Shown here: in pieces, positions 45,516 to 53,992 of the stretch
Numbering within the stretch: position 1 is the stretch's first letter
Layout: every line of letters starts with the position of its first letter
NCBI GenBank assembly: GCA_025062325.1
Contig: JANXAL010000080.1
Span: forward strand, 1 to 64,000
DNA: 64,000 bases
From: Roseiflexus sp.
GTDB taxonomy: Bacteria > Chloroflexota > Chloroflexia > Chloroflexales > Roseiflexaceae
Direction of reading: 5' to 3'
Notes under the pieces: generated by a model
The model's input: only the letters and a program-made list of their open reading frames with translations
Database searches by the model: none
What the model was told of the DNA's origin: nothing
Made by a program: the position numbers and the translations under genes

Positions 45516-45547
45516 AAAGACCGCGGGTTTGATTGAGACGCCCGCGG
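45513..45547 (-). terminator. Leader terminator upstream of the ABC/rsgA operon
   Basis: On the minus strand CCGCGGG, a 13-base loop, CCCGCGG and then TCTTTTTG. A second hairpin (GCCGTGG/CCACGGC, 45569-45600) lies just upstream. This position, after the promoter at 45778-45806 and before the first gene, fits attenuation; the trigger is unknown. Confidence 0.6.
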
Positions 45548-45625
45548 CATGATTGCGAGAATCAAAGAGCCGTGGACGTCGTTTGTCGGTCGCCCACGGC
45601 CCGGTTGCTCACATTATCTGGCGTT

Positions 45626-45739
45626 TCAACGCTTGAGCCTCCGGAAAGTGGGCGCATGGCGACTATCAACGGCGTACTGCGGGATACCGCACACGCAAGC
45701 ACTCATTATGAGCTTGTGAATACTGAGTGTCATCGTCAT
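45626..45739 (-). CDS. Possible leader peptide
   Basis: A 37-residue frame starting at ATG 45739 with AAAAAAGG four bases upstream and ending in TGA at 45626. It lies in the untranslated leader between the sigma-70 promoter and the terminator. The sequence includes KLIMSACVCGIPQYAV and a basic end FRRLKR. Position and ribosome site are the only support, and no repeated regulatory codons stand out. Confidence 0.3.
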   Translation of the reverse strand: MTMTLSIHKLIMSACVCGIPQYAVDSRHAPTFRRLKR

Positions 45740-45777
45740 GTCGCCTTTTTTCCGGTTAATACGTGTGTTGCAGGGAG

Positions 45778-45806
45778 AGCATAGCACGAACCAACAGGGT
45801 TGTCAA
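45778..45806 (-). promoter_or_regulatory. Strong sigma-70-type promoter
   Basis: TTGACA (45801-45806), a 17-base spacer and TATGCT (45778-45783) on the minus strand. Transcription would start near 45770 and run through a leader of about 250 bases into 45515 and the ABC/rsgA genes. Confidence 0.75.
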
Positions 45807-45869
45807 GCGGGGATCGGGGCGTGTCGGGGCGATGGCATCTTCCATGCCGCCATGCACGCGCGTGAGATA

Positions 45870-46445
45870 TCACCCATTGTACACGACGCCGCCGCTGCGC
45901 AGATACCAGTCGAGCACTTCGGCGGCTTCAGCGCGCAGCACGTGGTGAACGACCGTGATGCCGCGCCGTTCCAGATAGGCATACGACTCGGGGAACACCG
46001 GTCCTTCATCGAAGCCGATGCGCTCGGCGTCGCTGCGCGCAGCGCCGCAAACCAGGCGCCGCACACCGCTCCAGAGGATTGCGCCAAGGCACATAGCACA
46101 CGGTTCGCACGAGGTCACCAGTTCATACGATGCATCGGCAACACGCAGCGTATAGGAGCCCACACGCGCCTGAGCAAACATCAGCGCCACAACTTCAGCG
46201 TGCAGCACCGCGCTGTTGAGGCGCATGACACTATTGACTCCGGCAGACACGCACCTGCCGTCGTCGGAGCGAAACACTGCGGCGGCAAAAGGTCCGCCCG
46301 TTCTGCGCGCCACATTCTCATGCGCCAGGTCGATGACAAACCGCATACGGGCTTCATCGCCCTGAATCCAGATCGGCGCCGCCAGTCGTTCGTTCAGCCA
46401 GTCGGGCAGACTAATCGTTAGCGTAGTCACAACGTCTGGATTCAT
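45870..46445 (-). CDS. CMP/dCMP-type nucleoside or guanine deaminase
   Basis: A 191-residue zinc deaminase of the cytidine-deaminase-like superfamily, closest in pattern to guanine deaminases and TadA relatives. Zinc ligands and catalytic Glu are in LHAEVVAL (His, Glu) and SCEPCAMCLGAILWSGV (two Cys). Start ATG 46445 has a TATAAT box (46457-46462) ending only 11 bases upstream, so the transcript leader may be a few bases long. The base acted on cannot be decided, but it is cytosolic and not likely tRNA-specific given the surrounding residues. Confidence 0.88.
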   Translation of the reverse strand: MNPDVVTTLTISLPDWLNERLAAPIWIQGDEARMRFVIDLAHENVARRTGGPFAAAVFRSDDGRCVSAGVNSVMRLNSAVLHAEVVALMFAQARVGSYTLRVADASYELVTSCEPCAMCLGAILWSGVRRLVCGAARSDAERIGFDEGPVFPESYAYLERRGITVVHHVLRAEAAEVLDWYLRSGGVVYNG

Positions 46446-46563
46446 AGCACCATGGTATTATACGCGTTCCGTTCAGACGCTGCCGAGGGCCAAAAAAAGG
46501 GGTTGATGCTCAGCGGATGCACGCCGGGTGCAGAGTATCGCATTCATCAGGCGCGCCGATGAG

Positions 46564-47319
46564 TCAGGGGGCGCCTGGCTGAAGCTGCAGCGCTAGCAGG
46601 ACGAAAACAACAATCAGCGCCGCAGCGGCGACAAGCCGTAGTGAATCGGCGACACGGCGCAGACGAACGGCGCGCGCTGCCAGAGGACCGTTCTCGTCCC
46701 ACAGGCGAGCGGCGTTTGCCTGGATGAAAGCGCGGGCATAGCCAGCGTGGCGCAGGCGGTACTCACGCCATTCCGGCTCAAATCGGCGCGCCTGTCGGTC
46801 GCCAAAATCAAACGCCGCCGTAATGGATGTTGGCGGCAATGTAAGGCTGGCGCGCCATGCATTCACTGCCTGCACAGCGAACCAGCCAGCGAAGACGGCG
46901 CAGCCAGCCGCAATGGAGGCAGCGAAGGTCAGCGAAGGACGCCACCCGCCAGCAAGCTCGTTCCAAATAAATACGCCGAAGATCAGCGCAACGGCGAGTG
47001 CAACAAGCGCAACGATGCCGTACATGGCAGCCGTTGTGCGCAAGGGAGACGGAGGCGCTTCGCTCGCTGCGCGTTCCGCCATATGCCGGGCAGCGCACGC
47101 AGTGCAGAACGGGACGTTGATCGACGCCACGTGAAACGTCGTCACACCGCGCATCGTGTCGGTCATAATGCCGCGGCGACGGCGTTCACGCGCAAAGACG
47201 CGCTCCACACGCAGCGTCACATGAGCAGCAGCGCCACAGGCAGGGCAACGCGGCGGCAGCGCAATATCGCGTAACCGTCCGCGCACTTTCACTACGGTAA
47301 TCTGTTCTGTATCTGTCAT
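46564..47319 (-). CDS. Zinc-ribbon membrane protein of unknown function
   Basis: A 251-residue protein: a cytosolic N-terminal part with CPAC (about 24-27) and CTAC (about 73-76) as likely zinc ligands, two central transmembrane helices (about 98-122 and 130-155), a charged stretch, and a C-terminal helix (about 225-245). No family name applies. Its ATG overlaps the stop of the upstream glycosyltransferase gene in ATGA, so the two are translated together. Confidence 0.75.
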   Translation of the reverse strand: MTDTEQITVVKVRGRLRDIALPPRCPACGAAAHVTLRVERVFARERRRRGIMTDTMRGVTTFHVASINVPFCTACAARHMAERAASEAPPSPLRTTAAMYGIVALVALAVALIFGVFIWNELAGGWRPSLTFAASIAAGCAVFAGWFAVQAVNAWRASLTLPPTSITAAFDFGDRQARRFEPEWREYRLRHAGYARAFIQANAARLWDENGPLAARAVRLRRVADSLRLVAAAALIVVFVLLALQLQPGAP

Positions 47320-48479
47320 ACCGGTACACGTATCAACCGCAACCGTCGCCGCACTTGCGACTGGCGATGGTAACGGATTCCCAGTTCGTAATATCCGATC
47401 AGCTGATCCATCGTCGCCTGCCAGCGGCGACTGCGGGCGTGCTCGAGCGCTCCCTGGCGCAATCGCGCATACAGTTCAGGCGAGTCGCGCAATAATCGCA
47501 CCCGTTCACGTATCTGCCGCGGATCGTTTGGATCGTAGACCAGTGCGTTGATCCCATCACGGAGCGTGTCAACAAGACCCCCGGTCAATGTCCCAATGAC
47601 GGGAAGACCGCATGCCATCGCTTCGAGCGGCGCCATGCCAAACGTTTCGCTAGTCGAAGGAAACACGAGCACATCGGCTGACGCATACGCTGCCGCCACG
47701 TCGTCGCCGCGCAGGTAGCCGGTAAACACGGTCCCCGTACCTGCGAAGTACGCCCGCATCTGATCCAGTTCCGGTCCGCCTCCGACCAGCGCCAGGCGGA
47801 CGCCCTCCATCCCGCAGATCGTGTCACGCAGCAGGTGGACATTCTTTTCGCGTGTAATGCGACCGACATAGACCGCGAGAAAATCGTTCGGATGGCCGCC
47901 GCTTAGCCGCTCACGCATTGCATCGCTGCGTCGATCAGGGCGAAATCGTTCCGTATCGACGCCACGATGCCACCAGCGCACCCGCCGATACCCGCGTTCG
48001 CGCACTTGCCGCAGCATAGCGCTCGAAGGAACCAGGTTCAGGTCGGCAAGGTTGTGACCGGTGCGAAAGAGCCACCAGGCGATAGGAACACCCCAGGCGC
48101 CGACGTAATGCGTTGTGTAACTGGTAATGTCCATATGCGCCGAGGCGACCAGCGGCAGGTTGAAGAGTTTTGCAAGTGCAATGCCGGTGGGACCGAGGAA
48201 GGCAGGATTGACCACATGGACGACATCGGGCTGAAATGCGCGCAGCTCACGCACAATCTTGCCGCTCGGCAGATTGATTCGAAGCTCGGGATACAGCCAG
48301 AACCGGGGTCCGCCAGTGCGCACTAAGCGGTGCCCGGCATATGTGTCGGGCATATCGGGAGGACCGAAGAGCAACACCTCGTGCCCTTTGTCACGCAAGT
48401 GCTGGAGCGCGAGGCAGAGCACCGAGACCACGCCGTCGATCTTGGGCAGGAAGGTCTCAGTAAAAATGGCAATCCGCAT
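47316..48479 (-). CDS. GT4-type glycosyltransferase (mannosyltransferase-like)
   Basis: A 387-residue GT-B enzyme of the group seen in MgtA/PimB-type glycolipid mannosyltransferases. The N-terminus FTETFLPKIDGVVSVL is the acceptor-side signature. The C-terminal domain starts at LAVYVGRITREKNVHLL and contains SADVLVFPSTSETFGMAPLEAMACGLPV with the E-x7-E motif. It probably builds a glycolipid or surface polysaccharide on the cytosolic face of the membrane. It is coupled by a 4-base overlap to the zinc membrane protein. Confidence 0.9.
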   Translation of the reverse strand: MRIAIFTETFLPKIDGVVSVLCLALQHLRDKGHEVLLFGPPDMPDTYAGHRLVRTGGPRFWLYPELRINLPSGKIVRELRAFQPDVVHVVNPAFLGPTGIALAKLFNLPLVASAHMDITSYTTHYVGAWGVPIAWWLFRTGHNLADLNLVPSSAMLRQVRERGYRRVRWWHRGVDTERFRPDRRSDAMRERLSGGHPNDFLAVYVGRITREKNVHLLRDTICGMEGVRLALVGGGPELDQMRAYFAGTGTVFTGYLRGDDVAAAYASADVLVFPSTSETFGMAPLEAMACGLPVIGTLTGGLVDTLRDGINALVYDPNDPRQIRERVRLLRDSPELYARLRQGALEHARSRRWQATMDQLIGYYELGIRYHRQSQVRRRLRLIRVPV

Positions 48480-48524
48480 AAACGCATCTCACTGCAATGA
48501 GGATGACACGGATTATACCATTTT

Positions 48525-49469
48525 TCACAGATGCAATGTCAACGCTTCTTGCGGCGAGCGGCAGGTGAGAACATCGGGGAGCGTTATGTCCAGCGACGCC
48601 AGGGTCGCGGCGACGGCGGGCAAAATGCCGCTGATTGCCACCCGACATCCAACCAACTGCAGCGCTTGCGTCGTCTGAATCAGATGGCGCGCGACCGATT
48701 CATCCACATACGAGACGCCAGCGATATCGAGGATAACGAGGCGCGCGCGCTAACGCGCAGCGGTCTCCAGCAGACGTTGGTTCAGCGCCTGGGCGCGGCG
48801 CGCGTCGAGGCGACCGACCACTGGCGCGAGGAGCACGCCATCGGCAATCGTAATGGCCGGAGTCTCCAAGTCGGAGATCAACTGAAGCAACCGCTCCTGC
48901 TCGGCGTTCCGCTACTCCAGTTCGCGGGCGCGCTGCTGCGCAAGCGCCAGCGCGTCCGCTGTGCGCGCTCGTTCCTCCTCGGCCATCCGACGCGCCGCCT
49001 CCAGGCGTTGTGCATCGTCCACTGCCAAGCGACTGAGCGCCATGCCGCCAGCAATGACCGTATAGACGATCAGATTGATTCGGTTGGGCATAGACTCCGC
49101 TCCATCCGCTACGCGCAAGCAAAATGACCATTAGCGCGCTGCATTGATCAGCAGCCAGCGCGGACCGGTGAGCACCAACGCGACGACCATCGGGACGATG
49201 TGAACAAGATCCATTTGCTCGGAAAGGAAAGGTTCTTCAACAAAGATCGCTACCGTGAGCGTGATAGCAAGCGTCATCGTGTGGCGCGCATACTCCCATC
49301 CGCGTCTGTACGCTATCAGCAGACCGCCCGCCAATAGAGCGGCGACAGCGTATCCCAGTCGTGCGCTCAGCGGAGCATCTCGCCTGAGCACGTCGACCAG
49401 GCTCAGCAGAGCGCCGGTCAGGATCAGTATGAACAGAAGCGTGCTAATCTGTCGTTGTGTCAGTTGCAT
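48525..49469 (-). pseudogene. TM-STAS regulator broken by three in-frame stops
   Basis: A 315-codon frame that never shifts but contains TAA at 49131-49133, TAG at 48912-48914 and TAG at 48750-48752. Around them the protein is coherent: four hydrophobic helices (QISTLLFILILTGALLSLV and following, about 1-135), a coiled coil (AEEERARTADALALAQQRAR) and an RsbR-like STAS domain (IADGVLLAPVVGRLDARRAQ, then LVILDIAGVSYVDESVAR and VAISGILPAVAATL). AGAGGGG precedes ATG 49469. All three stops are one C-to-T change from Gln codons. Recent pseudogene is the simplest reading. Confidence 0.85.
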
Positions 49470-49684
49470 AAAAACCCCTCTCTTCTGCTCATCCAGCCGC
49501 TGCTAGCAAGCAGAGACTGAGCACGATGGAGCAGGGCGGGAACACGAACTCGCACCCATGCCTCAGACTCACACGAATCTGCAAGTGATAGCGATGCCTT
49601 TGCTTCTCGCTGCGCATGATACAATTGCTGGAATAGCCATTCGTGGCGCATTACCGCGTTCTTTGCGATTGCCAGGGAGCATGT

Positions 49685-51193
49685 GTGTCATCGCAGCGCA
49701 CAATTCTGATCACCGCCGGGTTGATGCTTAGTCTGTTTCTGGTGTCGATGGAGTCGACAGTCGTCAGTACCGGCATGCCGACGATTGTCAGTCAGTTGGG
49801 CGGTCTCGAAAGCTACAGTTGGGTTTTTACTGCCTTCACGCTCGCTTCTACGGCGATGGTTCCCCTGTATGGGAAACTCTCCGATCTGTTCGGTCGCCGG
49901 CCAGTGTTTCTGGCAGCAATGGCGATCTTTCTGGTCGGGTCCGCGCTCTGCGGCCTGGCAGCTACTATGCCGCAATTAATTGCATTTCGCGCTCTTCAGG
50001 GCATTGGGGCGGGCGGGCTGTTGCCGCTAGTGTTCATCATTATTGGCGATCTGTTCTCGCTCGAGCAGCGCGCCCGACTGCAAGGACTGTTTTCGGGCGT
50101 GTGGGGAGTGTCGTCGATCATCGGTCCGCTGCTCGGCGGTTTTATTGTTGATCGGGTGTCGTGGCAGTGGATTTTCTGGATCAATATCGTCCCTGGGCTA
50201 GTCGCAACTGCCATTGTCTGGTTCGCCTGGATTGATCGCGCGCGCGCCCACGACGCGCCAAAACGTCCCATCGACTATGCCGGGTCAGCGCTGCTGACTG
50301 CCGGATCGGTTGCGTTACTCTTGAGCCTGACCGACCTAAGCGCGTCGTGGGCGCTGCCGACGCTGCTTGGCGCGCTGGCAATCTTCGGCGCGCTGATCTG
50401 GGTCGAGCGGCGCGCTAGCGATCCTATCCTGCCCATCGGTCTATTCCGCGATCGGATGTTCGTGGTCGCCTGCGGGCACGGCATCCTTGCCGGGTGCGCC
50501 GTCTTCGGCGGGGCGACGTTTGTGCCGCTCTATGTGCAGGGAGTGCTCGGGACGAGCGCCACCGAGGCGGGCGCAGCGCTCATGCCGATGCTACTCGCGT
50601 GGGTCTTTTCCAGCATCATCGGGACGCGCATGCTGCTGCGGGCGGGATACCGCACGATCGCGCTCGCAGGGATGGCAGCGCTGGTCATCGGCTCGTTTCC
50701 GCTCATGTTCGTCAATACACAGACCAATCGCCTGCTGCTAATGATCTACCTAGGTCTGATGGGATTCGGCATGGGGTTCTCAATACCGGCCTTTCTGATC
50801 GCCGTACAGAGTTCAGTCGAGCGCAGCAAACTGGGGACTGCCACCTCGACCCTGCAATTCAGCCGGAGCATTGGCGGCGCGTTTGGCATTGGCATCATGG
50901 GCGCGGTCTTGAGTGCGACAGTGACCAGCCGTCTGACTGCAGCGGGAGTCGATGCGTCCGTGTCGCTCAACAGCCTGCTCGATCCGCTGGGAGAGGATAT
51001 GGCCGTGAACGATGCGCTACGCACTGCGCTCGGCGCCGGGATCAGCGGCGTGTTCGTCGTTGCATTCATTGCAGCAGCGCTAGGGCTGCTGGTAACGCTC
51101 CTGGCGCCGCGCGGGTTGGTCGCGCAGGCTGCCGCCGAACGCAGGCGCGAGGAAGGAACGACGCAGCCCCCGGGCGTGAGGCATGAGGCGTGA
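49685..51193 (+). CDS. MFS drug exporter, DHA2 (14-TM) family
   Basis: A 502-residue inner-membrane antiporter of the EmrB/QacA group with about 14 helices. Motif A is GKLSDLFGRRPVF in the loop after TM2, and motif C appears in LFSGVWGVSSIIGPLLGGF. Start STVVSTGMPTIV with the D1-like helix MLSLFLVSMESTV matches the family. These pumps use the proton gradient to expel drugs or metabolites. GTG 49685 was chosen with AGGGAG five bases upstream; the longer frame starts inside the promoter region. The last 25 residues are hydrophilic. Confidence 0.93.
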   Translation: MSSQRTILITAGLMLSLFLVSMESTVVSTGMPTIVSQLGGLESYSWVFTAFTLASTAMVPLYGKLSDLFGRRPVFLAAMAIFLVGSALCGLAATMPQLIAFRALQGIGAGGLLPLVFIIIGDLFSLEQRARLQGLFSGVWGVSSIIGPLLGGFIVDRVSWQWIFWINIVPGLVATAIVWFAWIDRARAHDAPKRPIDYAGSALLTAGSVALLLSLTDLSASWALPTLLGALAIFGALIWVERRASDPILPIGLFRDRMFVVACGHGILAGCAVFGGATFVPLYVQGVLGTSATEAGAALMPMLLAWVFSSIIGTRMLLRAGYRTIALAGMAALVIGSFPLMFVNTQTNRLLLMIYLGLMGFGMGFSIPAFLIAVQSSVERSKLGTATSTLQFSRSIGGAFGIGIMGAVLSATVTSRLTAAGVDASVSLNSLLDPLGEDMAVNDALRTALGAGISGVFVVAFIAAALGLLVTLLAPRGLVAQAAAERRREEGTTQPPGVRHEA

Positions 51194-51310
51194 GAAGCGA
51201 GGAACAAAGGGCGAGGCGAGAGGAGTGAGGAGGGACGAGTGAGGAGTGAGGAGTGAGGAGTGAGGAGTGACAAGTGAGGAGGGACGAGTGAGGAGGGACG
51301 AGTGATAAGG
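51194..51310. repeat. Low-complexity GAGGAGTGA tandem words
   Basis: Imperfect tandem copies of GAGGAGTGA and GAGGGACGAGT. Related words occur at about 8040-8082 (reverse) and 32480-32590. No gene. Confidence 0.7.
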
Positions 51311-51454
51311 AGGAGCGTGGCGGCGCCACGCCCGCAGGAGCCGCGCGATATCACGATAGGGGCAGACCTGAGACCTGCCAACGCAGCGTGCAAACCATGC
51401 TCGTCTCAGTCAGCAAAAATATCCCGTACTGCCACACTGAAGCCGGGTAGCACA

Positions 51455-53428
51455 TCATCTCAGGTGATGGCCATCTGCACCCGCGCCGACTCGCGCCTGT
51501 AGTAGCGATCCTGAGCATTCTGCGCAAAACTCATCAACCCGCCACCCATCGCGTCCGTCCTTCAGTCGCAGCCGTTCGCCGGTGCGCGGGTCGTACACGC
51601 CGATGACGAGACGGTACGTCGCTGGCGGCGCGCCTGGCGGCGCGAGGACAGCCGCACGGCTGCGGTAGGTTTCACCAGGTTGCCACGCGCTGGTTGGGAT
51701 ACGTGCCAGCGGTCCGTCGTGCTGCGCCACGATTCGATTATTTATGTCAAGTAAATGCGCAAACAGGAACAGGTCGCGCTCCGGAGACGCAACGACGCGC
51801 CAGTGCAGTTCGATCCGCACAGCGTCGCCGCCTGCGATGCGCGTCGATGAGATGGCGACGCGCTCCAGGATCAGCGTATTGCCGAAGCGCACATCGACGT
51901 TGCGCAGCGGCGCGCCAGCATTGCCGAGTTCGTAGACTGCCAGTTCGACGCCGCCGTACCAGCGGCTTTCAGCGCGAAAGGCGCGCTCAGCGAGCCAGGA
52001 ATTGACCACGCCATTAGGATCGGCCTCATAAGGAACGTAAAAGACGCCGTAGACCCGCCGGTGGCGCTGTGCTATCTGCTCAAGTTCGGCAACCGTGGCT
52101 GCCGTATCGAGCGGACGGAAGCGCGGCAGCGGATAGCGTATCTGTGAACCTTTGAAGTAGTAGTCGAACACATCGATCTGCCCTGGACCGATGAGCAGGA
52201 TGGCATCGTCGGGGCGGGCGGTCGCCGCGACTGCCCGCGCCAGCCCGCGGTAGTCGTCGCGCTGGAAGGCGGGATTGAACCACTCGTTGCGCAACGGCGT
52301 CGCTGCGGCTGCCACGAGCCACGCAGCCGTGAGAACGCCAACGCCGATGCCTCTGCGCACACCGAACCGCTGCGTCGCGCTGTGCACCAGCGCGGCGGCG
52401 CCAAAGCCGAGGAGCAGGTGGAAGGCAGGCAGCGCGGGCAACAGGAAGCGCGGCTTGTAGTAAGGCTGATTGAGCGAGAGGACGATGATGGTTGCGAGCG
52501 GCACAACCAGCCACGCCAGCGCCTTACCGGTCGCTGCTGGCGACGCGCGCCAGGATGCCAGCGCCGCCGCGAGCAGCGCCGTAAAGCCGATGATCCAGAT
52601 CCAGGACGCTGAGGGCGCCGCCGGACCGAGACAGAATACGCGCAGCGTATCGGAGAGAATGAAGAGCGGCTCAGTCGGCTGCTTGGCGAACGTCCAGACC
52701 GCTAGGCGTTCGCGGCTGTTCCAGACGAGCGCTAGGAAAAACCCGACGAGCGCCAGGTGCCCCGCGATCCATGCTAGCTGCGCGCGGCGGCGCAGGAGGA
52801 TCGCGCCGGTGAGCGCGGTTGTCGCCACGAACGCGACCATGAAATAGTGCGTCGAGAGCGCCGCTAGCGCCGCCGCGCCGTAGATCAGCATCCATCGCCA
52901 GGGAAATCGCGCTGCATGCGACAAATCGACCGCGCGATCGCTCATTCTTTTCCAGCCGATTGCCTCGAGCGCCAGCCAGAGGCACGTTGCCAGGAGCATG
53001 GCTAGGGCGTACATGCGGGTTTCCTGGCTATAATGTATGGCAAACGGCGACACAGCGGCGGCGATGCCAGCGAGCCATCCAGCGGCAGCGCCGAACCAGC
53101 GCCAACCAAGGATTGCGGTCAGGACGACCGTCATGGCGCCGCAGACGGCGCTGAACGCGCGCGCCGCCGCCTCGCCGGTTCCGGTGAGGCGCAGCCAGCC
53201 GTGGAGAAGCCAGTAATAGAGCGGCGGATGGACATCGGCGGCGGCGGCGCGCGCGATGTCGTCGAGCGGTCGAACTGCAAGTGCGACTGTTAATCCCTCG
53301 TCGTACCAGAAGCTCTGTGCGTCGATGCGGTAGAGGCGCAGCGCCAGCGCCAGTGCGAAGAGCGCCGCGAGACTGAAGGCGGGAATGATTCGGCGTGTGT
53401 TCGGATGTAGGCGTATGGTGCATCGCAT
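51455..53428 (-). CDS. GT39/ArnT-like membrane glycosyltransferase
   Basis: A 657-residue polytopic protein with about 11 helices and a C-terminal extracytosolic domain of about 200 residues. The first loop carries FWYDEGLTVALA, the catalytic acidic motif of GT-C enzymes such as ArnT and PMT, and HPPLYYWLLHGW follows, as in that family. Enzymes of this type move a sugar from a polyprenyl-phosphate donor to a lipid or protein outside the membrane. Start ATG 53428 was chosen because the open frame upstream of it is a diguanylate-cyclase remnant (GRWGGEEFAILLP). No ribosome site is clear. Confidence 0.87.
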   Translation of the reverse strand: MRCTIRLHPNTRRIIPAFSLAALFALALALRLYRIDAQSFWYDEGLTVALAVRPLDDIARAAAADVHPPLYYWLLHGWLRLTGTGEAAARAFSAVCGAMTVVLTAILGWRWFGAAAGWLAGIAAAVSPFAIHYSQETRMYALAMLLATCLWLALEAIGWKRMSDRAVDLSHAARFPWRWMLIYGAAALAALSTHYFMVAFVATTALTGAILLRRRAQLAWIAGHLALVGFFLALVWNSRERLAVWTFAKQPTEPLFILSDTLRVFCLGPAAPSASWIWIIGFTALLAAALASWRASPAATGKALAWLVVPLATIIVLSLNQPYYKPRFLLPALPAFHLLLGFGAAALVHSATQRFGVRRGIGVGVLTAAWLVAAAATPLRNEWFNPAFQRDDYRGLARAVAATARPDDAILLIGPGQIDVFDYYFKGSQIRYPLPRFRPLDTAATVAELEQIAQRHRRVYGVFYVPYEADPNGVVNSWLAERAFRAESRWYGGVELAVYELGNAGAPLRNVDVRFGNTLILERVAISSTRIAGGDAVRIELHWRVVASPERDLFLFAHLLDINNRIVAQHDGPLARIPTSAWQPGETYRSRAAVLAPPGAPPATYRLVIGVYDPRTGERLRLKDGRDGWRVDEFCAECSGSLLQARVGAGADGHHLR

Positions 53429-53814
53429 ACCGATGATTGGGAAACGCGGCAGCAGGATGGCAAACTCTTCGCCGCCCCAGCGCCCGAAATGATCGACAGC
53501 GCGCAGGTGCAGCGGCACAACGCGCGCCGCTGCACAGAGCGCCTGATCGCCGAGCAGATGCTCATCCATGGTGACCGTTCACTGGTTTGGAGCGATCCAG
53601 ATCGCACAGACAGACGCAAAAACCCTGATCATGCTGCTCCGCCATTCCGAATCAATCGGCACAACTCCTCGTACAGGCAGCGACGATTGGGCAGCCCGGC
53701 AAGTGCGTCGGTGTAGGCGACATCCCGCATTAATTCATACTCTGCCCGCAGGCGCTCGGCGTGCGACCGATAGGCTGACAGAACGCTTAGAAACCCCAGG
53801 AGCGCGCCAGCCAT
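53429..53814 (-). pseudogene. Decayed GGDEF (diguanylate cyclase) gene
   Basis: Three reading-frame pieces in order give VAYTDALAGLPNRRCLYEEL (start of a GGDEF domain), QGFCVCLCDLDRSKPVNG, then HLLGDQALCAAARVV and FGRWGGEEFAILLP. Two frameshifts separate them. The domain is cut off just after GGEEF, where the GT39 gene begins. Upstream MAGALLGFLSVLSAYRSHAE may be its last membrane helix. A functional enzyme would make cyclic di-GMP; this one cannot. Confidence 0.8.
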
Positions 53815-53992
53815 TAGATGCTCACGACCCGCCTGCTGTTTGCAGCATTGACGTTCTACGGGACATTGTAAAGGATCAAATGTTGCGTGTTCGTTATGCA
53901 GTCGCTTCAAATCCGAGTCAGTTTTGCTATCTTCGCTGTGATACCATATGAGCGCGCCTGGTTCATGATCGGTTGCGGAATGGAGGATCCCA

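Noticed and set aside
53429-53569. GGDEF-GT39 fusion protein
   Set aside because: The open frame runs through GGEEF into GT39, but the rest of the cyclase is in other frames, so this is a remnant, not a fusion.
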